Source: Caprella mutica (taxonomy: Eukaryota > Arthropoda > Malacostraca > Amphipoda > Caprellidae). Taken from it: a stretch of DNA of 64,000 nt. The stretch is from assembly GCA_947561585.1 (NCBI GenBank), contig CANNZV010000849.1:1-64000 (forward strand), in the 5' to 3' direction. The position numbers and the translations under genes were made by a program. Shown here in pieces: positions 27,101 through 37,134 of this stretch; the stretch's first letter is position 1, and each line of letters begins with the position of its first letter. The notes below the pieces were generated by a model, which was not told the origin of the DNA, searched no databases, and saw only the letters and a list, made by a program, of their open reading frames with translations.

Positions 27101-27948
27101 AGTACATCCTGGTAACGAATCTTCCAGTAACAAACCGTCCAAGTACGAAACGTCCAATAAAGACACGTCCGATCACTTTAATTTTATTCTACTATAGTAT
27201 ATCAATTAATATGTTTGATTTTAGTATTCTTTATTCACTTCAAGCCATGAAACTTAACGGATTGATATAAATAGTTAAAATAAATCAAAGATCTGCTTTT
27301 TCGTTGAACAAATTGCATTCCGCTACCCTTTTCATAAATTACTTTATCTGTTTACCATTTTACTTAAAACGCGAATAAAAATGTTAATTCGATCAATTTC
27401 ACTTTGTTGGGGGAAAATATATATTACCTACCTGGATTTTTTTGAAAAATTAATGTTACTCGATGATATCAGAGGCTTGTACAAATTATTACTCATTACA
27501 TTCTAGCTGCAATTCTAGATGCATTCTAGCTTTCATTTTTACTATGTTCTAAAATCTAAATAGATATTTCATTGAACTAATACACTTGACCTAATGATCA
27601 CATAATGATGGTTATGATTTACATTTTATTCACTTGATTTCTTTTTTCAGGATACCTTTGCTGCGTGGAACACAGTTTTCTTGGTGTCTTCTGCCATTTA
27701 CGGTGCATCAACCACATTCTACCTGGTTGTTATCACAGCAGATGTGCAACATTGGAACTTTGTCGACTCTGGTTAGTAAATATTGCAAGAAATATACAAT
27801 TAAATATTTCAGTTTATCTGTTAAAACTTTTTTAGAAAGCAAAATACTGAATATCTTTGCAATTTCAAAACCTATTTTAATTTCAGATTTCTCCCATGAA
27901 GAATGTAAAGAAACTCGACCAACTACTGCCAATCAACAGAACTCGTAA
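9177..27948 (+). CDS. SLC17-type anion transporter (sialin/phosphate-transporter-like MFS), 11 coding exons
   Basis: Coding exons: 9177-9246, 14993-15189, 16877-17113, 17215-17302, 19487-19719, 19790-19933, 20148-20280, 24133-24247, 24722-24848, 27651-27771, 27887-27948. All introns are GT-AG and the phases join without a break, giving about 508 residues, the usual SLC17 length. Exon 1 encodes a short polar N-terminus. Exon 2 gives the first membrane segment with GNRVSISIAIISM. Exon 3 has EFDWAASEQGLLLGSSYWGY and the MFS loop motif GGIAAERYGSRLVMGG. Exon 4 has FPAMNALLASWALPEERS, the family signature W-P-ERS. Exons 8-10 give the last membrane segments, including DLSPQFAGTLFG. Family members move organic anions or phosphate across plasma, lysosomal or vesicle membranes; the substrate here cannot be told. 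At the usual GEG step before FPA it has CDG. Exon 1 is the least certain; it is chosen by phase and donor fit. Confidence 0.88.
9770..10108. repeat. Dispersed repeat, left part (also at 62860-63180)
   Basis: This intron-1 segment matches 62860-63150 closely, sharing for example GTAACTCACAAAGACTGTTA and TCCAATGTATCTGG. The match stops at about 10108 and resumes at 12994-13120, so this copy is split by later insertions. It encodes nothing. It is a transposon-like family of unknown type. Confidence 0.65.
10109..11187. other. A/T-rich inserted segment with an internal duplication
   Basis: It lies between the broken halves of the dispersed repeat, beginning with a run of A then a run of G at about 10110-10126. 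A block of about 180 bases is repeated about 440 bases later (10560-10740 against 11000-11170; both contain CAGGAGAGC, then a GGAGACT and TTTTATGCCA order, then CAGACTC). Short open frames here are poly-K/F low-complexity and not credible genes. Confidence 0.45.
11188..12995 (+). mobile_element. piggyBac-type transposon with degenerate transposase
   Basis: It is bounded by TTAA at 11188-11191 and 12992-12995. The terminal inverted repeats read AGTCTTTCACTCCCGA and, complemented, AGTCATTCACACCCGA. TTAA duplication is diagnostic of piggyBac. The interior around 11860-12300 keeps a recognisable but stop-riddled frame with KPIQRRFKHRCENY and LEIFAGKK, matching the KPI-K-G-K-W region of piggyBac transposases, followed by LFKDVMSDNL. 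It is dead but its ends are intact enough to define it. It sits in intron 1 of the SLC17-type gene. Confidence 0.75.
12996..13120. repeat. Dispersed repeat, right part
   Basis: Continues the repeat interrupted at 10108; matches 63165-63285 (shared words AACTCATTTTAA, AGTACCTGCAACTCAC and TTTCTCTGTGTGT). Confidence 0.6.
13363..14945 (+). mobile_element. Tc1-like transposon in intron 1
   Basis: Long inverted repeats of roughly 200 bases (13365-13580 against 14745-14943) begin TAAAGTGGTAGAAATAA and are flanked by TA. The element carries a broken transposase. Its right end stops 47 bases short of the exon 2 acceptor at 14992, so the element now abuts the branch-point and pyrimidine region of the host intron. 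Confidence 0.85.
13710..14709 (+). pseudogene. Broken Tc1-family transposase
   Basis: An ATG at 13710 opens with MPRNSPLTNIEKGKI and an HTH-like SVSFIAKELSRS, then HPGRPPKMT (the GRPR-like hook), VVFSDEKKFNLDGPDG (first catalytic Asp), ATFQHDNAAIH (second Asp) and VLDWPAKSPDWNPIEN (the PDxNPIE block with the catalytic Glu). Family length is about 340 residues and the span fits. Several in-frame stops and at least two frameshifts (around 13840 and 14240) make it inactive. Confidence 0.85.
15190..16876. other. SLC17-type intron 2 with TTG microsatellite
   Basis: A/T-rich intron with no recognisable coding or mobile element. A (TTG)n-type microsatellite lies at about 16336-16375. The region 15590-15800 is slightly richer in G/C but shows no convincing frame. 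Confidence 0.5.
17439..19416. mobile_element. Fold-back element of the GGTCAATTGATCCCC family in intron 4
   Basis: The left end has four degenerate words of the type GGTCAATTGATCCCC (17446-17510). The right end has six of the complementary type TCAAATGACCGAGGA (19290-19410). It begins GGTGGCCGGTC and ends GACCTAGACC, like the other families. The 2-kb interior is A/T-rich and non-coding. No matching flanking 8-mers were found. It lies between exons 4 and 5 of the SLC17-type gene. Confidence 0.65.
20274..24052. repeat. 21-bp minisatellite, about 180 copies, filling intron 7 from its splice donor
   Basis: The unit is ATTCTAGGTAGATATTTAGAC with a few recurrent variants (CTTTCTAGG, CATTTTAGG, GGTTGATAT, ATATTAAG). 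The first unit overlaps the end of exon 7: the exon ends ATTCTAG and the intron starts GTAGAT, so each unit repeats the exon-intron junction. The array continues to 24052; after 80 ordinary bases exon 8 follows. Variant units recur in blocks: 21233-21619 is repeated at 23184-23570. With a 21-bp unit, both strands can stay open for long stretches; the resulting peptide repeats are not independent genes. Confidence 0.93.
25140..26690 (-). pseudogene. Non-LTR retrotransposon reverse-transcriptase remnant, C-terminal part
   Basis: G/C-richer than its surroundings, in intron 9 of the SLC17-type gene on the opposite strand. From the right, 26677-26333 encodes SLGRLRPCHLQSLV, LLITLTIFVNLILKGDFP and GGVRPIVVGNALRRL, typical of the N-terminal half of a LINE reverse transcriptase. 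From 26106 leftward come ALPVLTLGTLLDAESFRVA, CDPHVCRCG and LSCRYSAGHHPRYEAL (a Cys/His cluster), and DATCVDTYAA, then ETTGS near 25330. The catalytic middle with the YxDD-type motif is missing between 26333 and 26106. Frameshifts occur near 25700. Inactive. Confidence 0.75.
26245..26331. repeat. Near-perfect hairpin (38-bp arms) inside the LINE remnant
   Basis: 26245-26282 is the inverted complement of 26294-26331 with a few mismatches; the shared core is CCAAGCTTTTGCTTTAGCTA. An 11-base loop separates the arms. It sits where the reverse transcriptase is interrupted and could be a small MITE or a deletion-joining palindrome. Confidence 0.65.
27069..27176. repeat. Solo array of the AACGAAACGTCC word family
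   Basis: Seven degenerate 15-16 bp words (GGTAACGAATCTTCCA, AGTACGAAACGTCC, ATAAAGACACGTCC) end CCGATCAC, resembling the CCGGTCACC end of the element at 50412-52144. No partner array was found nearby, so it is a solo terminal array or the remnant of a deleted element. Confidence 0.6.
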
Positions 27949-29009
27949 CTGCTTACAGGAACAAAACCACATTTCAGATATTAATCTGTTTTTTGATGTT
28001 GAAAATGAATTTTATAATTTAGTTGGAAAGATGGATTTGTGTGGCTACTGATATCAATATTTGCATTTTTATCTTTTGAGTAACTTTCTAATATTTTGCT
28101 TATATATGAGAGGTTAAGCTAATTATTGTTTTCTACTATTTCAATTAATATCTCTGGATATCAGTCTATCTATTCTAAATCGTTGCTTATTTCTTTTAAT
28201 ACAGTGCAACTCCTGAGTCATGAAGTTTTGGTTACTTCACAACTTAGGGACACTGATAGTTTTCTAGGAGTAAAATCGATCTTGGTGAAAACTATGGTTT
28301 TTGAGGGATAACTAGGATCAAATTTTCCATCTATATCGTTTTCTATAATTTAAACACAGAAAATACCTCATAAATCAGGAGCTGTTCATAACTCATGTCT
28401 TTCATTACTGAGTGCTTCATAACGAAGAACTTCACAACTCAGGAATTTTACTGCGTTACATTACGTTAGGAGTAATAGTGTATGTGCTAATGCCTTAGAA
28501 AATATACGAGTAGTGATGATTAGAGTTTGGTTATATTGAGAAACGCCTTTTATTTTTATTATTATATTATTAATACTTTCTGTGTAAGTATTTGGGGGTG
28601 CTAATTGAAAAAACCTTTGCTAATATATCTTTATAATACAATCACCATAATTATTCATGTATTTATATAAATAGTGATTATTGAAGAATACAAAATTTAG
28701 AATTTATTTTGATGAAGCGCAATGTAATAATAAAATAAATCAAGTTTTTTCGATCTATGTTGCCATATTGTACTCCAACAAGCGTTGTGCGAAGAACATT
28801 AATGTGCGTAATATTCATAATTGTAATTTGCTTATTTAGAATAATAATTCGGTATTTTGTTGACATTAATGAAATAAAACGTCGTCTATTGTATTTTCCT
28901 TCAAACATATGAAGCTAATACAAAAGCCTATTTATTTGAATACAGTGTTTTCGACCGAAATATTTCCTATTCAGATTATTGAGTTTATGAATAATTGGGA
29001 GTTACACGT
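27949..29009. other. 3-prime flank of the SLC17-type gene and intergenic A/T-rich DNA
   Basis: The transcript end should lie just after 27948. Apart from generic A/T-rich sequence I see no gene or element. Confidence 0.4.
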
Positions 29010-29109
29010 GGTCGCTCAAATTGATCACCGGTCATATGATCCCCGATCTTTTGATTTCCGGTCATTTAATCCCCGGCCAATTGATTCCTGGTCATTTAAT
29101 TCCAAGTCA
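29010..29109. repeat. Solo array of the GGTCATTTGATCCCC word family
   Basis: Six words of 15-16 bases such as GGTCATATGATCCCC and GGCCAATTGATTCCT begin with GGTCGCTC. They match the terminal words of the element at 17439-19416, but no inverted partner was found within the following 3 kb. Confidence 0.6.
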
Positions 29110-29116
29110 TATTTTT

Positions 29117-30800
29117 GCTGCGACCCGCTAGGAGCGCTGCCTAAGAACACCCCCTGATGGTTGGGGTTGTTGGTGTTGGGGATTTTGAGAGAATCATCAC
29201 TACTCCTTCAATAGTTGACTGATTTGATGAAACAAACTTTAAGTGATACCCTAACTTATTCGCTACACTTTCAAGAGAATAGAATTTCAAAATAATAATT
29301 TTAAATGTCAAAATTTGATCAAATATAATCGTATGGCCTTTGTTATTTTTTCCGATTTTATCACTAAAATTGTTTCTTCTTTTTCAATAATGAATCGATT
29401 TGGTTGAAACAAGCTTCAATTGGTAGCCTGGTGTATTTGCTACAATTTCTAGAGAATAGAATTTTGAAAAATAAAATTTTAATGATTAAAAATTAGAATT
29501 TTGTATAGACTTTTTTTCTCCAGATTGGGTGCTATTTTCTCAGGATTAGGTACTGTTCTCCGGATTGGGTTTGATAATTTACTGTTGTAAGTTTTCCCCC
29601 AAACCTGAGTTGCCAAATATTAGATTGTTTGTATTATTTTTTGGAGAGATCCAATCAAATTACCACATTGGAGCATGAGTATTTGGTGTAAATGGATGTT
29701 ATTTATTGCTGCAACCCGCTAGGAGCGCAGCCTAAGAACACCCCCTGATTGTTGTTGTTGGTGATTTTGGGAAAATCGTTACTACTCCCTCAATATTGAA
29801 CAGATTTGATTGAAACAAAATATAAGTGGGGTGTGGCTTATTCGCTACACTTTCTGAGTAATGTAATTAATGTTATGATCACTTCTTGGGTTTGAGAATT
29901 GACACTAGACTTTCTCATTTTAATGAGAATATATGTGAATTTATCCCTTCAGAACCAATTGTTTATTCTTTATTTCCATAATTCAATAACTGATCTAATT
30001 AATGTCTATCAATTACACAGGAAATGAAAGCGGGTAATGACCGGATCAATTTTATTATAGGCACAAATATAAAAATACACAGTTTGGCAAATATGGTTAT
30101 GAGAATGATCGGAATAGAGGGTAGAACAGTATAATATGATTATGTCCTACCCCAGCTAGTGTCGTGCCAATTCTGCCTATAGAGAACAAGTGTTCTCTAA
30201 GAAACTCGAATAGGCCTAAATATGTACAGTTTTTACATAAAATAGCTAGTCATACTGATTCTTGAGTATTCAATACTAATCCTATGGGTACAAAAAAGAT
30301 ATCTTAACGATGGTATCTTAACGGACTTTTAGGGTGAGGGTTAAAAGAGAGGATGTAAGCAATTAACATCATTCGATACTTTTGAAAAAGATACAATGTT
30401 ATTTCAGAGTTATTGAAATATACAGTCCGCAAAAAATGTATCCACTGCCATTGATTATAAAAATTCATAATTCTGCGATAATATGCATATTACGTAAATT
30501 AATTTATGAAATTTACTAAGTACTTAATTCAAAGGCAGTGGATACATTTTTTGCAGACACACTGTATAGGTGTAGTTATTCTTATTTGAAATTATAGTTC
30601 AAAACATTAACTAAAATAAATTTCAAATGTCAAAAATTGATTAAAAAAATATTTACGTATAGATCTGTAATTTCATTCGATATTGACACTAAAGTTATTT
30701 CTTCTCTTTCTATAAAATTAATCTATTTGCTCGAAAATAGTTGCAATGGGTAGCCCGGTGCATTCACTAAAAATTCTAACAAGCATATTTTGCTAGTATA
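29117..30800. repeat. Diverged repeated blocks with a CGCTAGGAGCG motif
   Basis: A 40-base stretch containing ACCCGCTAGGAGCG and CCTAAGAACACCCCCTGAT occurs at 29117-29158 and 29708-29748. The 100-170 bases after each also match (ACTACTCC, then GATTTGAT-GAAACAAA, then TTATTCGCTACACTTTC). A third diverged block at 30600-30840 matches 29310-29500. These look like tandemly arranged fragments of one unidentified element. Confidence 0.5.
30423..30564. mobile_element. MITE of Tc1/mariner type (CAGT...GTATCCACTGCC)
   Basis: The 142-bp element has inverted ends that share AAAAAATGTATCCACTGCC and is flanked by TA (30421-30422 and 30565-30566). The interior is A/T-rich and non-coding. A second copy lies at 60355-60525. 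Confidence 0.8.
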
Positions 30801-31384
30801 ATCTTCATATAATAGTCAAAAATTAAAATTCTGTGTGGACTTGGTTTACACTTGCTGGAACATATTAATGTTAGTTCTTCAACTTCTATAATGAACTGAT
30901 TCAATTGAAACGAATTTCTAATGGTAGCTTTATATGATCCAGGAACCTTCAGAGGGTAGGAAAGTGAATTACGATATTTTCATTGAATGCGTGATTTTTC
31001 TGTCCCCCTGACAAATTTGCCATAGTCGCAGATCTCCCCGGGGACTATCACCCGGGTTGTTATATCTTGTTCTTTCTGTGTCGGGATTATACATATGTAA
31101 GTGTCGCTACCACGTAATTGATTAGTTTTATTTTATTAGTTTAGAAATGTTCATTTCTAAATATTTATTTAACTACAATGCGATATACTGCGTTATTATC
31201 ACAAATTATATGGTTTTCTTTAATTTCATGATGGATTTCAATTTTCCTCCCCTAAAAAAATAATTTTACATTATGTAAATAAAACAATCATTTTCCTTAC
31301 TTTTTCAATTTGCATATTAAATTCTCAAATCATAGTAACCAAATATATTCTAATTGTATCTTTTCAATCTATTTCAATGCAATA

Positions 31385-31445
31385 CAATACTCAGGGGGTG
31401 CCTGAGAAAACCAAGGGGTGTGCGAGAGAAATACTTTAAGAACCA
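31385..31445. mobile_element. Possible hAT-type terminal fragment
   Basis: The complement of 31422-31445 reads CAGTGGTTCTTAAAGTATTT, the form of hAT ends such as CAGNGGTTCTCAA. No matching second end is visible. Confidence 0.35.
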
Positions 31446-31599
31446 CTGCTCTATATGGTCAAAACGGTCGAAAGTATGCTTGCGCAGAAACCGGGAAATT
31501 ATTTTTTGTTAACAAATAAACCTAACACAATAATCCTTTACAATATATCAATAACAAACCATTATTTAATAAATATTTAGTTTTAATTTCTTATTTGCT

Positions 31600-32165
31600 A
31601 TCTACCGACTGCCTCCACATGTCCTCCATTTCTTGACACAATTCAATCCTTGTTCTCATTGCTGCCATATCTCTTTTTACTAATGCAGGGTTATTCACTT
31701 CACTTGTGATTCTTTCCTTCATGTCGTCTGAGTTTACAGGCTGAGTATAACACTAAATTCTTCAAATGTCCCCATAAGAAAATATGACCTGGTTTTCTTG
31801 TCCAGTGATCTTGGTGGCCACTCATTTGCACTGCAAGGTTTAGTGCAATAATGCGATTGTTGAACACTTCAGTTAGCAAATGTTGTACAACGACCGTTAT
31901 GGCAGCAATGAGAACATGAATTGAATTATATTCGGGAAGAAATGGAGGACAAACTGAGTAGGCAGATATTAAGGAAGAAAGATCGATTAAATATGCATTT
32001 TACAATGGATTGTTATTGATATGTTATAAATATAAAGGATTATCGTGTTTTTCTGCAATGAAAAAACAATCAACAATCATCGAAAAAGTAGTCGAATACA
32101 AATAATAATGTTAGTAGTTTCTGAGATATATCAATTGAAGTTCTGTTTTTTTAACCCACCCTGTA
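31600..32165 (-). pseudogene. C-terminal fragment of a mariner-like DDE transposase, rearranged
   Basis: The complement of 31600-31830 reads EWPPRSLDKKTRSYFL, a decayed form of the WPPRSPDLTP-DFFLWG block around the last catalytic residue, then a frame ending in ARMRTRIE-like residues with frameshifts. Bases 31893-31965 repeat 31608-31668 in inverted orientation. A terminal CCACCCTGTATA lies at 32155-32166, the form of a mariner end. Confidence 0.55.
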
Positions 32166-32624
32166 TATATACGCCTAGTAAATATTTTTATTTGTTCATG
32201 TATTATATATTAATAACATAACATAACATATAATATAGAAAGATGCACCTTACAGTTGATTGATTAAGTTTAAAAAACTAAGCAATACGAATGAATACAG
32301 CTAAGATGGAATTAGATCTTTTTTATTCAAATATGTAACAAATAACGCTATCAAATTTACGAGTGGAACTTTCCTTTGTGGAATTTTCCACGTACCAATT
32401 TATTTACATAGGCTTTTCATAAATTTTATAAAATATTATTTGATGTCCAATAATAAGGGGTTACCGTTCTATATTTACCAATAATTATTTCACTACAGAA
32501 ATCACTTCAACTTTTCTGGTCAGCCCTTTTATTTAAATATATGGAGCTTATTCTTTTATTCTCTCTCCAACATTCTTTTATGTCATCATTATTTTATTAT
32601 TTTATTTTCTATATTCATATATTT

Positions 32625-32728
32625 GGTACATTAGGCATTTTGAACATTAGGCATTTTGTCCGTAGCCATTTTGTCCGTAGGCATTTTGTCCGTAGGCATT
32701 TTGTCCGTAGGTGTTTTATCCTAGTACC
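32625..32728. repeat. Short solo array of the GGCATTTTGTCCGTA word
   Basis: Six copies of a 15-bp word are enclosed by GGTACATTAGG on the left and CCTAGTACC on the right, which are inverted relatives. The unit reads GGACAAAATGCCTAC on the other strand, the same shape as the terminal words of the larger fold-back elements. Flanking 8-mers do not match. Confidence 0.65.
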
Positions 32729-32821
32729 GATTCGTTGTAATCCCTCAAAGTTCACAGTTGAGAGAGATATAGGAATACACTCATTTTAAATTTTTAACGA
32801 ATGACATCACCTTTGATTTCA

Positions 32822-35800
32822 TTATGGTTGCAGAGTATTGTATGAGCTGACAGTTCCATTATTTGCTGACTTATTTATCAGTTTAAGGGTATCCTTAGGA
32901 GAAAGCATCACGTGAGCTGGTCTGAAGTCGTCAGTTGGGTTTCTCAATTCGGACCAGGTCTGTATATTAATCAAGTCGTTTTTAAAATAATTACGGAATA
33001 TAATTCAACCTTTCTATTAAACCCTTTATCGTTCAAAATATCTTACTTAAACTAACTACGAAAACTAATTTTGCGGAACAATACATACATATTAGCTAGG
33101 AAGACTCTGAACTTTTTAGTTAAAATTATGATCAAAAATAAGTAAAGAGTTATTCGTGCTCACCTTTTTGTTCTTGAAAAAGTACTCATATATCGTAGAA
33201 AGAGGAACAAATACAACTGATGAGATAACAATGAACCAACCAAGAACCTGAATGTTTGGTGGAAAGACGTAGTCATCGTAGTGAGCAGGTTGGAAGAATA
33301 CCAGCGAAAGGACCAAAACTAGCTGAAAAAATATGAACCCCTTAGTGTTAGTAATTGAAGCCTTTTGCTCTTTTTGTAAAATTGTCAACGAGCTTACTAT
33401 GAGAAAGACGGGTGTTATGAAGTACCAGCAGCAGCCGAAATAATAATAGAAGAACTTTGGTATTGGAACTTCCATGTCTTCCATGATATTTCTCATGAAT
33501 CTTTTGAATCCTTAATAAAATTTGATGTTTTAGGGACTTATTATGTAAATTGGAATGGTAAAGAATTATATAATGGAAAAATATATATGTAGTTCACCGA
33601 AGTTAATACTTTTGAAGTATTTCAATTAACAGACAATTATGAATATTCACTTCATTGAAAATTCATAAATGTTCTACTTACCATAAAGATAAGAAACCGT
33701 CAGTACTTCAATAAGCGCAAAGATTATGACAGAAAAGGTGGCAGCATACCAGTTGAAAAGTTCTAGCATGTAAGCACCACCTTGCAGACAAAGAGTCAGT
33801 CCACTTAGGAAAAGTAAGAAGCTAATAATGATCACAACTTTGGATTTGTGGCTTCGAAGATTTGGAAGAGAATCTAATGTTGCAGTAAGGACAGTCTCTA
33901 CCATAGCGAACTGAGGGTAGAACCAAACTTATTCTATCAGTTTAGCTATAGGAGTATATCGATCGTTTACTCTCAACTTTATAAGGAAGTAACAGAGAGA
34001 ACACAGACAATTTAGCCTAACCTGACTATCTATCCCAACTGTAAGAAACATGATGAAGAAGAGGAGAGACCACACCGGGGGGAAAGGCATCATTGATATT
34101 GCAGTTGGGTAAACAATGAACACAAGTCCAGACCCAGAACTTGCTACATCAGATACCTAGATGGGAAAAGGATAACATTCATCCATAAAAAAATGTGAAC
34201 TTATCATAAATGGTTAGGACAAGAAATTGAAACTATTTTCAGGTATCTGAAGTTTGCACTACACCTATAAATTTAAGTATGACGTTAAAAAAATTTCGGA
34301 CACAAAATGATTTCCAAAAATATGGTTTAATTAACAATTTGAATATATGAAAACTAAGGATGTACAGTGCATACCTCTACTCCAGTTGATGTTGCTAAGA
34401 AACCTAGAACGCTGAAGATTGCAAATCCAGCCATGATTGAAGTGAACGAGTTGGTCAGAGTAATGATAAGAGTATCTCTGGAAGAAAGAAAGGGTTGAAG
34501 ATAATTTGTTAAAAGATTCTACTGATTTATGAAACAATCAAATGAATTCACCTCAGACAATTATTTTTGAAGTCGTTATATGACGCTAATGTTACAAGTC
34601 CCCCGAATCCAATACAAGAAGAGAAAAATATCTGCGAAGCTGCATCGTTCCAAACTTGTACTTCTCTAAGTTTGGTAAGGTTAGGTCTCAACATGTAGAA
34701 CTCAATTCCCTTGTAAGCTCCTTCCAAAGTTATACCTGTTGAACAGACATAATAAATAATAAACTTTGTAATCTTAATACACGCATATTTCGATTTCAAT
34801 TTCAAAAACACTTTCTAACAAGACATACTTGAATAAAAATAATATATTCGAAAATTCAATCACCTCTAATAAGAAGAATGAAAATTACACAGTAGGGGAA
34901 AATGGCTGTGAAGTAGACAACTTTTCCTGAGCTTTTAATGCCCTTTATAAGACACAAACATATTATCACCCAGGAGATAGCGAGACAACCAACGAGTTCC
35001 CATCTGAGGTTTCCCATGTTAGACCAATCTGTGCCATCGATACCTAGCATGTGATTCCTGAATAAAAGGGTAGAGTTCTCAAATATGCTCACTGACAAAC
35101 GATTTGTTACATTCTAAATGAGGATACCGACCGGAAGTAGTCCTCGGCTGCAGAAATTCTATTCACTGCTTGTTCAACAGGTATTTTTACTGACTCCTTC
35201 GAAATACAGTGACTGCTGTTAAATTGATAATATCCTTCAAGTTCACAAAAATCCTCTATTGAGAGGCAGGTATGGTTGTAGAAATACATTGACTGGTTTC
35301 TACAGGCTTTACTTTCTTCGAAAGTGTAGCAATCTGAAATTAATTTACAAAATGACTCTTTTTGGTTGAATTTAAAAGTCCTCTCCAAGCAAATTTTTTT
35401 TATTGTTCTAATCAATTAGGCTAATGTTTCATCATTTTGCTGCAAACCTCATAAAATTTGATAGCATATATTTAATTTCATTTGTTTTTTATTACCAAAA
35501 CTCTACAATATCCGTTTTACTTCTGACTTGCTAATTTTAATACAAAGAAACAGAAAGTACACCGTTTGTTTTAAATTTCAACAAGGTAAGTAATCCATCA
35601 TTATATATTCTTGTAATGGTTTTAAATTGGATTTTTTAATTTAGATGCGTTAAATTATGAAACAATTTAAATCTTAAACGAAGTTCGGAAATATATAAAA
35701 ATTCAAATTAGAAATCAAAACAAAGAGAGTACAATCTTTTTCTTCAGCGTCGATAAGTGTTTCGGTCAATTGCGTTGCACAAAGAGTATTAAAAACTTTA

Positions 35801-36633
35801 AAAACGAATAAAAATATTTGTTCCAAACCGAAAATTATGCGGTTTGCAGATTAATGATCCAAGACCTTAGTTCTTTAATATTATCCCATAAACTCATTTT
35901 TTTTCCGGTGGCTGGAAAGGACCTATAATGAATTTGTTATATTTTCAGAGGAACGATCTCAAACTTTTGCTGTTATAACTGTTGTTACAAGATGCCCATG
36001 GTAACTCAGTTGTGAAGGAGGCAAAAGTATAGTATAGGGACCATGAAAATATTACATTGTAGAAGATGGTACACAGAGCACTGGTCATAACCATTCCCCA
36101 ACCAATTCCTGCAAAGAAATTATTTCACTTATTCTTATATATGTAAGTTTATTTTTCATCTATTGACCATTTTATTTCGCTATATTAGATAATATTCATT
36201 CAATAATTAGATCTGAACTCTAAGGTTATATGCTTACCCCCAGTGAGAGGACTTAATGTAGGAAACAGGACATTTGGACCCAAACTAGCGTACTGCCCTA
36301 ACGATAGCTCCAGGAAGAACAGGGGTATTCCAGTTAGAAAAAGCATGATAAGATAAGGAATCAGGAAGACAGCTGAAATTTAAAAGGGATTTGACAATTT
36401 ATGCATGAGGTATTAAAGATTTGTTTTCATTAAGTTATAAGTTGCTCACCTCCGCCATTTTTATAACATAAATATGGGAACCGCCAAATATTCCCGTAAC
36501 CTATTGCGTATCCGAGTAACGAGAGGAAGAATTCTCTTTGGTGTTCCCATCTGCCTCTGTTGTCCAGAACTAGCTCATTGGAGTTATTGGAATCTTCTGT
36601 TACTTTGCTCACTTCCATATTTTTCTCCGGCAT
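32822..36633 (-). CDS. SLC6-type sodium/chloride-coupled transporter, 12 coding exons
   Basis: Coding exons from 5-prime: 36633-36450, 36372-36238, 36108-35965, 35333-35132, 35057-34864, 34735-34552, 34477-34375, 34156-34022, 33910-33682, 33510-33398, 33322-33164, 32959-32822. Phases join throughout and give about 639 residues, the normal SLC6 size with 12 membrane segments. TM1 has [20 protein letters not shown] (sodium and substrate site), then [14 protein letters not shown] (TM2), GIGWGMV and LPWASCNN (TM3, EL2), [14 protein letters not shown] (TM5), QIFFSS and SYNDFKNNC (TM6 region), [12 protein letters not shown] (TM7) and FMRNIMEDM. The TM1 position that is Asp in monoamine carriers is Gly here, so an amino-acid-type substrate is more likely; the exact one is unknown. 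EL2 is long, with several Cys and NQS, NHT and NSS glycosylation sites. The donors of exons 3 and 4 (GTTTGA, GTCGGT) are weak and were set by phase. Confidence 0.9.
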
Positions 36634-37109
36634 TTTAAAAACCTTTTACGACCGTGTGTGACAAATTAGTCGCACAAAAAATAAAGGAATAATACTATAA
36701 TTAATTGAATGTGTGGAGCCTAGTAACGAATGTGACTATCGCGTCACATTTAATTTTAAAAAATCTGGAAATTTGAAATTTAATTAAAATTACTAAATAT
36801 ATGAACTATTTATTTCGAACTAGACACTAGAAGGAGTTTATAAAATTTTAACTTTTTAAAAATTAATTCCGCTCATTCTAAATTCACTTTATGATAAAAT
36901 GAATTATATTGTCATATTTTACTCATTGGGAATTTCATTGGTAAATTAGTTAATCGACATGTAATGGGAAATTGAAATCTTATGATCATTCATTCGACCA
37001 CTCAATAAAATTTAAATTTACTCATATATTCTACTAGAGTACACGTTAATATTTGGGCGTTGAATTATTGTTAGGTATAAACTATATAAAATATAGTTTT
37101 TAATCTATT
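36634..37109. other. 5-prime flank of the SLC6-type gene
   Basis: A/T-rich sequence upstream of the ATG at 36633. The promoter and any untranslated first exon should lie here; I see no specific motif. The next recognisable unit is the composite fold-back element starting at 37118. Confidence 0.35.
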
Positions 37110-37134
37110 GGTTTTAGGGTGACCGGTATATTCC

